Positions 1 to 7,534 are shown, counted from the first letter of the stretch. The stretch: DNA of 19,601 nt from JBAYGJ01 sp041666685 (GCA_041666685.1 JBAYGJ010000015.1:1-19601); one strand, 5' to 3'. Notes: generated by a model from the letters alone, not told the origin. Numbers and translations are program-made.

Positions 1-140
1 AAAGGGACGAGAAAACCGCAGCGATGCGCGAGTTCCCGTAGGGAGGCGAGCGCCGCGAGGTGGGGTCGAGCGCGATTTCCGTCAGGAAATCGACGGGTGA
101 CCGAGTCCCGGATCCCCGACAGAGTCTAGAGTCCGGTGGC
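1..140. other. GC-rich, hairpin-rich stretch of unknown nature
   Basis: This stretch is much richer in GC than the flanking DNA. It contains a perfect 8-bp hairpin (CGATTTCC at 73-80, loop GTCA, GGAAATCG at 85-92). A possible enclosing helix is GGGG 62-65 with CCCC 114-117. Plus-strand frame 1 is open from base 1 to a TAG at 127-129, and frame 2 to a TGA near 109, so the end of an upstream CDS cannot be excluded, but neither peptide is recognisable. It could be the end of a structured RNA, a repeated intergenic element or a CDS tail. I see no rRNA, tmRNA or RNase P signature. Confidence 0.3.
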
Positions 141-143
141 GAG

Positions 144-179
144 GAGAAAAATTTTTATAACAATATAAGAATTTTTCTC
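144..179. terminator. Long AT-rich hairpin, possible terminator
   Basis: GAGAAAAATT (144-153) is matched perfectly by AATTTTTCTC (170-179). The stem continues inward through a T-G pair and TTATA/TATAA to a 4-nt loop ACAA (160-163), giving about 16 paired positions. CGGTG 134-138 and CACCG 179-183 could add pairing beyond a bulge. There is no separate U-tract, so it may be a processing or boundary hairpin rather than a classical terminator. Confidence 0.4.
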
Positions 180-217
180 ACCGTCAACTGATCGATTATC
201 CGAAAACCTTTTACTCA

Positions 218-267
218 GAGGTGCTCATGCTCCTTTGCAACGATCAAGGTCCTCCGGTGACCACCTC
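218..267 (+). other. Potential leader hairpin upstream of the 82-aa gene
   Basis: GAGGTG (218-223) pairs with CACCTC (262-267), with smaller pairings such as GGTC/GACC inside. It lies 50-100 nt upstream of the small ORF at 319 and could be part of its 5' leader. I could not place a convincing promoter for that gene. Between 180 and 300 I see nothing else. Confidence 0.25.
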
Positions 268-318
268 ACGCAGGTAGTCCACATAATTGCCTAAACTTTT
301 CATCGGAGGAATCGTACA

Positions 319-567
319 ATGTCCAAAAGGATCGTAGTCGCTCCCAAGCGTACGCAAGTTACGCTCGCCGATCTTTTCAAGCCCGGATCAAATCGGGCCC
401 CTGAGAATATCAGGATTGAGATCGTCCCCGCTAGCATGGACTGCCCGGTGACGGCAACCCTCAAGAAGAGAGTCGGTGACAGCGCCCGTGTCGAATTCAC
501 GCATCCTGACAAGGGTCCTCTCAGGGAGTGTATCCCACTGACCGCTACGGTCACCAAACTGGGCTGA
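319..567 (+). CDS. Small hypothetical protein (82 aa)
   Basis: The 82-residue protein is not recognised. The start is well supported: GGAGG at 305-309 lies 9 nt before the ATG, and a strong intrinsic terminator follows 25 nt after the TGA. There is no signal peptide or membrane segment. The sequence alternates short beta-prone stretches (RIVVAP, IRIEIVPAS, ARVEFTH, LTATVTKL) with basic residues and has one central Cys in the motif MDCPVTATLKKR. This suggests a small beta-rich soluble protein, perhaps nucleic-acid binding, but that is only an impression. It is a monocistronic unit convergent with purB. A real gene is likely; its function is unknown. Confidence 0.7.
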   Translation: MSKRIVVAPKRTQVTLADLFKPGSNRAPENIRIEIVPASMDCPVTATLKKRVGDSARVEFTHPDKGPLRECIPLTATVTKLG

Positions 568-592
568 CAATCAAGCCCGAAGAAATACATCA

Positions 593-623
593 CCGCGTTG
601 GGTTTACCCGACGCGGCTTTTTT
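593..623 (+). terminator. Intrinsic terminator of the 82-aa gene
   Basis: A 10-bp stem, CCGCGTTGGG (593-602) with CCCGACGCGG (607-616), has one T-G wobble and loop TTTA. It is followed by C and a run of T (618-623). Confidence 0.9.
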
Positions 624-630
624 ATAATAT

Positions 631-660
631 AAAAACCGGCAGTACATGTGCACTCCCGGT
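631..660 (-). terminator. Intrinsic terminator of purB
   Basis: On the minus strand, CCGGGAGT and ACTGCCGG form a stem with one G-G mismatch (plus-strand CCGG at 636-639 and 656-659), followed by TTTTT (631-635). A second 7-bp hairpin (GACAAAC/GTTTGTC, plus 663-669 and 679-685) lies between it and the purB stop. It faces the plus-strand terminator at 593-623. Confidence 0.75.
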
Positions 661-687
661 TCGACAAACACTTACGGCGTTTGTCAT

Positions 688-2067
688 TTAACAATTCGGC
701 TCCAAAGCCAGAGAAGGATCAAGGCCATTCCGCTCATAGACGATCGGCATGTTCTGCTCCAACGAAGTCTTGAAGTCAAAACACGGCTCCAAGACAACCG
801 GATCGATGAGTTTGCGAAGCACCATGTTCTCGGCCACATCGGGATCAGGAAATCTCGCATTCAGAAGCGCGTCCTTGAAATCGATATGCGATTCCATTGC
901 GATGAAAGCGCACTTCTGAATGAAGTAATACACCTGATCAGGCGTTACCATTGACCCAGGCCGGCACAGTGCATCGCAAATGGCAGTCTTTGCCGCTTCC
1001 GATGCCCAACAGCGCTGGATACGGCTGATATTCTCCACCATCTGATCACGCCGAACTTCCATCCCGGAAATGACCTTTGTCATTGAGTTCAGCATGTAAT
1101 CCAGCAGAATGGTAGCATCCGGCAAAGCGATGCGTTCTACGGAAGATTGGGAAATTTCCCGCTCCTCGGCAGTGGCGATATCCTCCATCACCGCCATGGC
1201 ATAGGCGCGCAACAGCCGGACCATCCCCCTGATCTGTTCGTTCTTGATGGTGTTCTTCTTGTGCGGCATCGCAGAGGACCCTTTTTGGCCCTTGCGGCGC
1301 GGCTCAATAATTTCCCGATACCCTGACTGCCCGAGCAGGAAATTGTCGAATGCCATTTTTTCGAGTACGCACCCGAGAATGGCGATCTCGGATACATATC
1401 GTGCGATCGCATCACGCAGGATGATCTGCGATGCAGCCGGCCTGACAGTGAGGTGAAGCAGCTCACAGACCTTCGCCTCCAGTTCTGGAGTCAGAGAATC
1501 GCCGTAGGTGCCCATGGCACCGGAGCATTTGGTAGCGGCCAGCTGGGACTGCAGGAACATGAGAGTCTCTCGGGACTTCTTCAGGCCGTCCAAATAGACG
1601 ACCACGCGTGCCGCATAGGTGATCACCTTGCCGTCCTGCCCGTGGGTAATGCCCATACAGTACGTCCATATATGCTCACTGGCCAGCTTATGGACTGCCG
1701 CGATCAGACCGTCCAGCCGGGCAATGATCTGCGCGTGGGACATGAGGAGCATGAGGGCCTGTGCCGGATCTTCGATGTCGAACGATGTCACCATCTTGTG
1801 GAACTCCGCCTGCAATTCAGGCGGCAAATACTTCCGGCACGTGTCGACAAAGGCCTGAAGATCATGGTCGATCTCCTTTTCACGGGCATCGATCTCCTTG
1901 AGAGTGAACTTAGCCTGCCGGCGGATACGCTGGTATTTTTCTTCCTCCAGCATGCCCAGCATGACACGCGCTTTGAGAATCGTCAGCTCAACTTTGAGCC
2001 ACAACTCGAATTTCTTGCGAAGTGTCCAAATTCGCTTCATCTGAGGTAGCGAATAACGGTCTATCAT
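688..2067 (-). CDS. purB: Adenylosuccinate lyase
   Basis: PurB removes fumarate from adenylosuccinate to give AMP; the same family acts on SAICAR in de novo synthesis, for which no other genes are present here. The 459 aa (family usually 430-480) belong to the fumarase/aspartase superfamily. Visible motifs: the N-terminal MIDRYSLPQMKRIW block, H68 in DHDLQAFV, TSFD at 94-97, TH at 141-142, the flexible signature loop SSAMPHKKN at 264-272, and SSVERIALPDATILLDYM at 308-325. The loop after TH (GQDGKVITYA) departs from the usual AEPTT-like sequence. GGAGG (plus 2074-2078) lies 6 nt before the ATG. It is a single-gene unit between its own promoter and terminator, and the promoter shares an extended block with that of purA. 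Confidence 0.93.
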   Translation of the reverse strand: MIDRYSLPQMKRIWTLRKKFELWLKVELTILKARVMLGMLEEEKYQRIRRQAKFTLKEIDAREKEIDHDLQAFVDTCRKYLPPELQAEFHKMVTSFDIEDPAQALMLLMSHAQIIARLDGLIAAVHKLASEHIWTYCMGITHGQDGKVITYAARVVVYLDGLKKSRETLMFLQSQLAATKCSGAMGTYGDSLTPELEAKVCELLHLTVRPAASQIILRDAIARYVSEIAILGCVLEKMAFDNFLLGQSGYREIIEPRRKGQKGSSAMPHKKNTIKNEQIRGMVRLLRAYAMAVMEDIATAEEREISQSSVERIALPDATILLDYMLNSMTKVISGMEVRRDQMVENISRIQRCWASEAAKTAICDALCRPGSMVTPDQVYYFIQKCAFIAMESHIDFKDALLNARFPDPDVAENMVLRKLIDPVVLEPCFDFKTSLEQNMPIVYERNGLDPSLALEPNC

Positions 2068-2116
2068 GACATACCTCCAAAAAAATATGTTTCAAGGTTC
2101 TATTTCAAATTACCCA

Positions 2117-2145
2117 ACCTTAGCACAGCAAAAAGCCCTAGTCAA
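2117..2145 (-). promoter_or_regulatory. purB promoter with block shared with purA
   Basis: Minus strand: -35 TTGACT (plus 2140-2145), 17-nt spacer, -10 TAAGGT (plus 2117-2122). Inside the spacer are CTTTTT and CTGTG, and TAATTTG follows 4 nt after the -10. The same words at the same spacing occur upstream of purA. Confidence 0.75.
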
Positions 2146-2149
2146 CGAT

Positions 2150-2185
2150 AAAAAAACGACCTCCGCAGCTCATGCCACGGAGGTC
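2150..2185 (-). terminator. Intrinsic terminator of purA
   Basis: On the minus strand, GACCTCCG and CGGAGGTC form a perfect 8-bp stem (plus 2178-2185 with 2158-2165), followed by G and seven T (plus 2150-2156). The T-tract lies just upstream of the purB -35. Confidence 0.92.
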
Positions 2186-2212
2186 AAAATACTATCGAAA
2201 AAATGTGCTTCG

Positions 2213-3721
2213 TTATCGATCCAGGCGGAAGATCTTGCCGTCAGCTCCCGGTGAACTCGACAAGCTAACCGGAACTCCCAGATGGCTCTCATACAGGCCT
2301 ACCAATTCCTGGATACAGGGCGGCAGTTCCTCATACTGACCCATGCCGGTCAGGCTGATATCACGGAGGTCGATCGCGAGATCCACACAGGTCAGTTCGA
2401 CGCGGTCCAGCACCTCGGAAGGTTTCGGATATACCATCCTGGGTATTGGTATACCGTCGATGACATAGTTCAGACATACCGGCAGCTGGAAATGCAGCCC
2501 GGAAAGCATATCCACTCTGGTGAGGAAAAGGCTGTCCACACCGTTCATGTCGCAGGCCCAGGCCGTCTCGTGCAGATCAGGACCGCCGATTTCCCGCCCG
2601 CGTCCGGTGGTGGCTCCGAGCTCATTGCCCAGGACCATGAAATACTGGGCCATCTCAACCCTGGTCGCCTCACCGGAATTTATCCGCTGGCGTTTCGCCT
2701 GAAGGAATTGCTCGCGCAACTCCGAGCTACACGTCGACAGTTCAGAGAACAGCTCAGGGCGGAGCTTCGGGAACTCTTCGGCAGAGTCACGGTCCCACCA
2801 TTGGGTCGGGAACGGTCCGGCACCGACACGTGTCGGGAACAATTTCGAAACGAGAATCACCGGCCCGAAGCATCTCATCGGCAGACCGCTACAGTATGCG
2901 GCGGATTGCGCAATCGAATGCGTGGCGGAATTGTTCGGATACGTGCCGGACGAATGCAGGCCGGCCCCCTGGGTCATGCCGAATAACGTGGGAATGTTGT
3001 TCCTGGCAAGGTCGTGAAGTATCACATCCGTATCAGTCACATACTCCCATATGTTCCCGGCTAACTCGAGGAGGCGCTGGGTCTCTTCTTCAGGGTTCGC
3101 CACCGGCAAATCGCGGATACCAGACTTCTTCATCTGGATGAAAATCGGCATGAACGTTCTGTGAAAAGCGTCCACGTACCGATGGACCAGATCCGGATCA
3201 GACAGATGCCCGACCTGCAGGCCTAACCGCAGGTCAATCCCTGCCAGCATGGGAGAAATCCCCCGGCCGGTCGGTTTGGCGCTGAAACTGCCCCGGCAGT
3301 ATTCAATCCACTGCTCGAGCAGTACATGGTACGACATGAGTACCGGTGCCTTCTTGCTGATGGCCAGGTTGGCTTTCGGTTCGCCGACAACCTGCTTGAT
3401 TGCCGCGATCTCCGCGATCAGGCGTTCCAGATCTATTAGGACCCAGTCGCCGATCACGGACAATTTGTGGTCTGCCCACCCGGTCGGTACCAGATGGAAC
3501 ACCAGCTTATGCAGCTGATCATCCAGACCAGTCACCAGCCTGGTCCGTCCCGTGTTCGCACCTCCTGCTACTCGGACAAATGCTTTGTGGTACGGAGCCA
3601 AAGCTGACTCCACTACGCCCTTACCCTCATCGCCCCATTGGTCTCCGACGAGTACAGTGAACTTCCGTCCATTACTCCGGGCCTGGAGCCGATACAGATA
3701 ATTACCGGCATCGTATTGCAT
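2213..3721 (-). CDS. purA: Divergent adenylosuccinate synthetase (PurA family)
   Basis: The PurA family joins IMP and aspartate, using GTP, to make adenylosuccinate. This copy has 502 aa against about 430 and is strongly diverged. Kept: GDQWGDEGKG with D31 and K34 (E. coli D13, K16), TGRGI 151-155, R165 (R143), TQG with Q251 (Q224), TRVGAGPFPT 297-306, GATTGRGR 369-376 with both arginines (R303, R305), and D404 (D333). Changed: the catalytic-His motif NAGHT reads NTGRT (R59), K140 is I162, K331 is R402, GKGKIVD reads GKGVVES, and EGAQG reads GMTQG. Extra sequence lies near 185-245 and 310-365. E. coli equivalences are from my by-eye alignment. AGGAGG (plus 3728-3733) precedes the start. Most likely a PurA; altered chemistry or substrate is possible. 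Confidence 0.8.
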   Translation of the reverse strand: MQYDAGNYLYRLQARSNGRKFTVLVGDQWGDEGKGVVESALAPYHKAFVRVAGGANTGRTRLVTGLDDQLHKLVFHLVPTGWADHKLSVIGDWVLIDLERLIAEIAAIKQVVGEPKANLAISKKAPVLMSYHVLLEQWIEYCRGSFSAKPTGRGISPMLAGIDLRLGLQVGHLSDPDLVHRYVDAFHRTFMPIFIQMKKSGIRDLPVANPEEETQRLLELAGNIWEYVTDTDVILHDLARNNIPTLFGMTQGAGLHSSGTYPNNSATHSIAQSAAYCSGLPMRCFGPVILVSKLFPTRVGAGPFPTQWWDRDSAEEFPKLRPELFSELSTCSSELREQFLQAKRQRINSGEATRVEMAQYFMVLGNELGATTGRGREIGGPDLHETAWACDMNGVDSLFLTRVDMLSGLHFQLPVCLNYVIDGIPIPRMVYPKPSEVLDRVELTCVDLAIDLRDISLTGMGQYEELPPCIQELVGLYESHLGVPVSLSSSPGADGKIFRLDR

Positions 3722-3801
3722 GAAATACCTCCTGACGCCTTGCCTACAAAGCGTCCTGTGTAAGTTTCAATTCTCAAATAACTATTTTTACAAATTATCT
3801 T

Positions 3802-3830
3802 ACCTTATCACAGTAAAAAGACGCAGTCAA
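3802..3830 (-). promoter_or_regulatory. purA promoter with block shared with purB
   Basis: Minus strand: -35 TTGACT (plus 3825-3830), 17-nt spacer containing CTTTTT and CTGTG, -10 TAAGGT (plus 3802-3807), and TAATTTG 4 nt further. The -10 is preceded by TGTGA, an extended -10-like context. The leader to the ATG is about 75-80 nt. Confidence 0.78.
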
Positions 3831-3832
3831 TC

Positions 3833-3864
3833 AAAAAAAGACCCCCGATTTTCTATCCGGGACC
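3833..3864 (-). terminator. Intrinsic terminator of the guaB-add-guaA operon
   Basis: On the minus strand, GGTCCCGGAT and ATCGGGGGTC pair with one internal G-G mismatch and two wobbles, then seven T (plus 3833-3839). It starts 14 nt after the guaA stop. Confidence 0.85.
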
Positions 3865-3877
3865 AATCACTAATCGA

Positions 3878-5407
3878 TTATTCCCACTCGACTGTTCCTG
3901 GCGGTTTGGAGGTGATATCGTACACGACCCGGTTCACTTCCCGGACTTCATTGGTGATACGCACGGAAATCCTGGCCAATACGTCATGCGGCAACTGGGC
4001 CCAGTCGGCTGTCATGAAATCCTTGGTCGTGACCGCCCGGACGATGATCGGATGGCCGTAGGTACGGCTGTCACCTTGCACGCCGACAGACCGGATGGCC
4101 GGCAACGCCGCATAGTACTGCTGGACGCGCTTGGCCCAGCCGCTTGTTTCGATTTCCTCGCGGACGATAGCATCCGCCTGCCGGACTATTTCCACACGCT
4201 CCTGCGTCACTTCACCGATAATTCGTACTGCCAATCCCGGGCCGGGAAACGGCTGTCGCTGCACGACTGACTCGGGCAACCTCAATAGCCTGCCAATCTG
4301 CCGCACTTCGTCCTTATAGAGTTCACGGAACGGTTCAACCAGCTTGAAGCCAAAACGCTCCGGCAACCCGCCGACATTGTGGTGCGATTTTATTACTGCC
4401 GCGGTTTTGCCTACGCTGACACCCGACGTGATGGCGTCGGTATAGAGGGTCCCCTGGACCAGCCACTGCACCTGGCCTAACTTTTTCGCTTCACGCTCAA
4501 AAATACGAATGAACAATTCGCCGATGATCTTCCGCTTTCGTTCCGGATCGGCCACCCCTTTCAGTTTGGCGAAAAACTGCCGGCTGGCGTCGATAACCCG
4601 AAGATTGATATGCTGGTATCCGCGGAATGTTTTTTCCACTTGCCGGACCTCCCCCAGTCGCATCAAACCGGTATCGACAAAAATACAGGTCAGCTGTTTG
4701 CCCACCGCACGATGGACCAGTGTAGCTGCTACCGAAGAATCAACGCCGCCTGACAGTGCGCATACCACCCGGTCACGGCCAATAATTGTTTTTACCTCTT
4801 TCACTTTTTTACTGACAAACCCGGCCATTGACCAGGAACGCTTGGCTCCGGTCAATCGCACGAAATTTTCAATCATCTTCATCCCATGTACCGTATGCGC
4901 CACTTCCGGGTGGAATTGTAGCCCAAATAATTTGCGACGCTCGTCACCCATGGCGGCAATAGAACAATTGTCCGATGTAGCAGTCCTAGCAAAGCCGTGA
5001 GGCATTTTTGTTACCTGGTCGCCATGCGACATCCAGGTCAACTGTTGCTTGGCAAGGCCCCGGAATACAGAACTTTTTTTCACAATACGGACAATAGTCG
5101 GGCCATACTCCCTCAGACGCCCAGCCCTGACTCGTCCGCCAAGTTCGAATGCCATAAGCTGCATCCCGTAGCAAATGCCCAAAACCGGGATATTCAAATG
5201 AAAAACAGCCCTGTTAATGCGCAGGGCATTTTTTTCGGATAAATTCTGCGGACCGCCGGACAAGATGATCCCTTTGGCGGCAGACAACTTTTCGAGTGAG
5301 GCGGTACTGGCCAACAATTCCGCATACACCCCAAACTCTCGGATCCGTCTGACAATCAGGTGAGAGTACTGGGAACCGAAATCGATGACATAGATGCAAT
5401 CATGCAT
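3878..5407 (-). CDS. guaA: GMP synthase (glutamine-hydrolysing)
   Basis: GuaA converts XMP to GMP using ATP and ammonia from glutamine. The 509 aa match the usual two-domain form. The N-terminal class I amidotransferase has C79 in GICYGMQ and H166/E168 in FHPEVAH, completing the triad. The ATP pyrophosphatase domain has the P-loop SGGVDSS at 219-225, and the C-terminal dimerisation domain carries QRQPFPGPGL and ends PPGTVEWE. All landmarks are intact. The ATG follows the add stop by only 3 nt, with no good Shine-Dalgarno, which suggests translational coupling. It is the last gene of guaB-add-guaA and is followed by an intrinsic terminator. Confidence 0.97.
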   Translation of the reverse strand: MHDCIYVIDFGSQYSHLIVRRIREFGVYAELLASTASLEKLSAAKGIILSGGPQNLSEKNALRINRAVFHLNIPVLGICYGMQLMAFELGGRVRAGRLREYGPTIVRIVKKSSVFRGLAKQQLTWMSHGDQVTKMPHGFARTATSDNCSIAAMGDERRKLFGLQFHPEVAHTVHGMKMIENFVRLTGAKRSWSMAGFVSKKVKEVKTIIGRDRVVCALSGGVDSSVAATLVHRAVGKQLTCIFVDTGLMRLGEVRQVEKTFRGYQHINLRVIDASRQFFAKLKGVADPERKRKIIGELFIRIFEREAKKLGQVQWLVQGTLYTDAITSGVSVGKTAAVIKSHHNVGGLPERFGFKLVEPFRELYKDEVRQIGRLLRLPESVVQRQPFPGPGLAVRIIGEVTQERVEIVRQADAIVREEIETSGWAKRVQQYYAALPAIRSVGVQGDSRTYGHPIIVRAVTTKDFMTADWAQLPHDVLARISVRITNEVREVNRVVYDITSKPPGTVEWE

Positions 5408-5410
5408 AGG

Positions 5411-6400
5411 TTACCGTAAAAATGACGCTTCCAAAGCCCAGCGCGTACACTCCTCAATTTGCGAACGGTTCAAAATGCCGGCTTTGCGCAACAGCTCCTG
5501 CTCCTCATACAGGTTTGTCGCGTACATTTCCGGCCCGTCGGTATTGATGGTGAACTTAATCCCATTTTTCAGATATGTCCGGATGATTTGGCCGACCTCG
5601 CGGATGCCGGATACGACACTATTATGGATATTCGACGTCGGGCAGGTTTCCAGCACGATCCCCTGCCTGGAAATCTCGGACATAACCGAGGTATCCTTGA
5701 CGCATAGCAACCCGTGCCCGATGCGATCGGGTTTGATCATATTCACCACATACTTCAACTCATTGATACTGCCCTCTTCGCCGGTGTGGATAGTGATGCC
5801 CAGTCCGGCCTCGCGCGCCCGCTGGAATAAAGCACGGTGCTTTTGGATGGAGAAACTCTTCCGCTGCGGACCGGCCAGGTCAATGCCGATAATCCCGCTA
5901 TCTTTGTACTGGATAGCTTTGCGCAAGATAATTTCATTCTGCTTGAAGGTGAGGGTCCGATCCATCATCAGGATAATTCCCGCCTTGACCTGCGGGTATT
6001 CCAGCAGGGCCCGGTCCAGGCCCCAGAGGGAAGCGACGATAATATGGTCCAGGTCTTTTTCTCCGCCACGGTTCCTGAACATGGGATTATACCTCAGTTC
6101 CTGGACGACAATATTGCACTTGCGGTACCCGCCGCCGATAACGCTTTTGACCGCATCCTCTATGGCATCCGGGGATGACTGGATCAGCTCGGTCCAGTAG
6201 AAAAAATTATTATGCATCTCATCCAGGTTCCGGTTCCGTTCCTTGCCCGAGATCGTGATCATGTCCTCAAAATCCCAATAATTCTTGCTGGGCAACTTTA
6301 TGCCCTGCCGATGCGCAATAGACCACAGTATAGCCGGATCAACGGATGCGCCAAGATGGGCATGGAGTTCTGCTCGCGGTTTGTTTGTTTTTCTCGGCAT
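5411..6400 (-). CDS. add: Adenosine/AMP deaminase-family metal hydrolase
   Basis: A 329-aa member of the adenosine deaminase family (TIM barrel, one metal ion). Visible metal and catalytic residues: H13 and H15 (ELHAHLG), H205 and E208 (HTGEEG), H229 (RIGHG) and D288. Family blocks ELRYNP (101-106), GIDLAGPQ (172-179) and ETCPTSN (251-257) are present. The usual NTDDP reads NTDGP: the metal-binding Asp is kept, but the next Asp, which contacts the purine in classical adenosine deaminase, is Gly289. It sits between guaB (9-nt gap) and guaA (3-nt gap). That context would suit a deaminase making IMP directly from a nucleotide, as ADAL does from N6-methyl-AMP, but adenosine remains the default substrate. 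No Shine-Dalgarno is seen. Confidence 0.85.
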   Translation of the reverse strand: MPRKTNKPRAELHAHLGASVDPAILWSIAHRQGIKLPSKNYWDFEDMITISGKERNRNLDEMHNNFFYWTELIQSSPDAIEDAVKSVIGGGYRKCNIVVQELRYNPMFRNRGGEKDLDHIIVASLWGLDRALLEYPQVKAGIILMMDRTLTFKQNEIILRKAIQYKDSGIIGIDLAGPQRKSFSIQKHRALFQRAREAGLGITIHTGEEGSINELKYVVNMIKPDRIGHGLLCVKDTSVMSEISRQGIVLETCPTSNIHNSVVSGIREVGQIIRTYLKNGIKFTINTDGPEMYATNLYEEQELLRKAGILNRSQIEECTRWALEASFLR

Positions 6401-6409
6401 AAAAAATAG

Positions 6410-7471
6410 TTAATAATTCGGGGCTTTCTTGCTGATAGCAATGGTATGCGGATGGGACTCTTTCAGGCTGGCATCGGTAATCCTGATGAATCGTGCCTGT
6501 GCAGGAATTTCTGGGATAGTAGCGGCGCCGATATACCCCATACCGCTTTTCAGGCCGCCGACGATATTCCACACCACCTCTTCCACCGTCCCTTTATACG
6601 GCACGACACCCTCTACGCCTTCTGGCACGTACCGTTTTGCGTTCTTTTGGAAATACCGATCAGTAGACTTGCCGCCCTGCATGGCACCCAGGCTTCCCAT
6701 GCCCCGATATGATTTGTATATTTTCCCATTAATCTTCATCAGTGTACCGGGCGCTTCACGGGTCCCGGCGAACATGGAACCCAACATGACTGTGGATGCG
6801 CCGGCGGCCAATGCTTTCACTACATCACCGGAATATTTAATACCGCCATCGGCGATAACCGGTACCCGTCGCTGCTTGGCGACTTTCACGACATCCAACA
6901 CTGCCGTCAGCTGCGGCACGCCCACACCAGTGACAACACGCGTCGTACAGATGGAGCCGGGCCCGATTCCGACTTTGACGGCATCGGCAAAAGTTACAAA
7001 TTCTCTGGCGGCGTCAGCGGTGGCAATATTACCCACTACCAATTGCGCTTTGATGAGTTTCTTTATCCGCCTGGCATCAGCGATTATTCTGGTGTTATGG
7101 GCATGAGCACAATCAATGAATATGACGTCGGCTCCATGACGGTCCAGCGCCTTCGCCCGCTCAATGTCATGCGGTCCGACTGAGGCGGCGGTTAGAACGC
7201 CGGATTTTTTAACTTTCCTGACCATAGCCACCGACTCCTCCACTGTACAATTACGGTGCAAGACTGCCAGTCCGCCAAGCTTGCCCAGAGTGACAGCCAA
7301 AACCGGCCCGCTGACCGTATCCATGGCAGCAGCGAGAATGGGGATTTGCAATGTTATTTTTTTTGTCAGTCGTGATTCCAGCCTCACCTCACTCCTGACC
7401 ACGGATGATTTCCGTGGCGCCAGTAGTACATCGTCAAATGTTAGCCCTAATGGAAAATGATATTCGCCCAT
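6410..7471 (-). CDS. guaB: IMP dehydrogenase lacking CBS domains
   Basis: Oxidises IMP to XMP with NAD, the committed step to GMP. The 353 aa form a bare TIM-barrel catalytic domain. GLTFDDVLLAP (9-19) starts the fold, AAAMDTVS follows at 47-54, and the chain passes from VRKVKKSG (84-91) straight to VLTAASVG (92-99) where about 120 residues of CBS (Bateman) domain normally sit. Catalytic C175 lies in GPGSICTTR, with ADGGIKYSGD at 207-216. The Arg-Tyr flap and VPEGVEGVVPYKG (280-294) mark it as IMP dehydrogenase rather than GMP reductase. First gene of guaB-add-guaA. The short leader lacks a Shine-Dalgarno, but the start fits the conserved N-terminus. Without CBS domains, the allosteric nucleotide control typical of bacterial enzymes is probably lost. 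Confidence 0.94.
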   Translation of the reverse strand: MGEYHFPLGLTFDDVLLAPRKSSVVRSEVRLESRLTKKITLQIPILAAAMDTVSGPVLAVTLGKLGGLAVLHRNCTVEESVAMVRKVKKSGVLTAASVGPHDIERAKALDRHGADVIFIDCAHAHNTRIIADARRIKKLIKAQLVVGNIATADAAREFVTFADAVKVGIGPGSICTTRVVTGVGVPQLTAVLDVVKVAKQRRVPVIADGGIKYSGDVVKALAAGASTVMLGSMFAGTREAPGTLMKINGKIYKSYRGMGSLGAMQGGKSTDRYFQKNAKRYVPEGVEGVVPYKGTVEEVVWNIVGGLKSGMGYIGAATIPEIPAQARFIRITDASLKESHPHTIAISKKAPNY

Positions 7472-7497
7472 AAATAGGTTGGAAATAAAGTGGGCTC

Positions 7498-7509
7498 ATT
7501 ATATCACAC
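7498..7509 (-). promoter_or_regulatory. guaB operon promoter (extended -10)
   Basis: Minus strand TGATATAAT: a perfect TATAAT (plus 7498-7503) with an upstream TG. No good -35 is seen at 17 nt; a TTGACT at plus 7529-7534 is 25 nt away. The predicted leader is only about 20 nt. Confidence 0.65.
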
Positions 7510-7534
7510 TCCTCAAGCCGTCGTACAGAGTCAA

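Noticed and set aside
2213..3721. PurZ-type enzyme for 2-aminoadenine DNA
   Set aside because: The catalytic Asp that is Ser in PurZ is kept here (GDEGKG), and no phage genes or matching polymerase are nearby.
1453..7106. Long plus-strand ORFs opposite the purine genes (1453-2049, 2282-2986, 5394-6200, 6429-7106)
   Set aside because: Each lies wholly or almost wholly inside a confidently identified minus-strand gene, lacks a Shine-Dalgarno and resembles no family; they are mirror frames of GC-biased codons.
6410..7471. GMP reductase instead of IMP dehydrogenase
   Set aside because: The length fits, but the Arg-Tyr flap and VPEGVEGVVPYKG block are those of IMP dehydrogenase.
7529..7534. TTGACT as the guaB -35 box
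   Set aside because: It lies 25 nt from TATAAT, far beyond normal spacing; the extended -10 is a better explanation.
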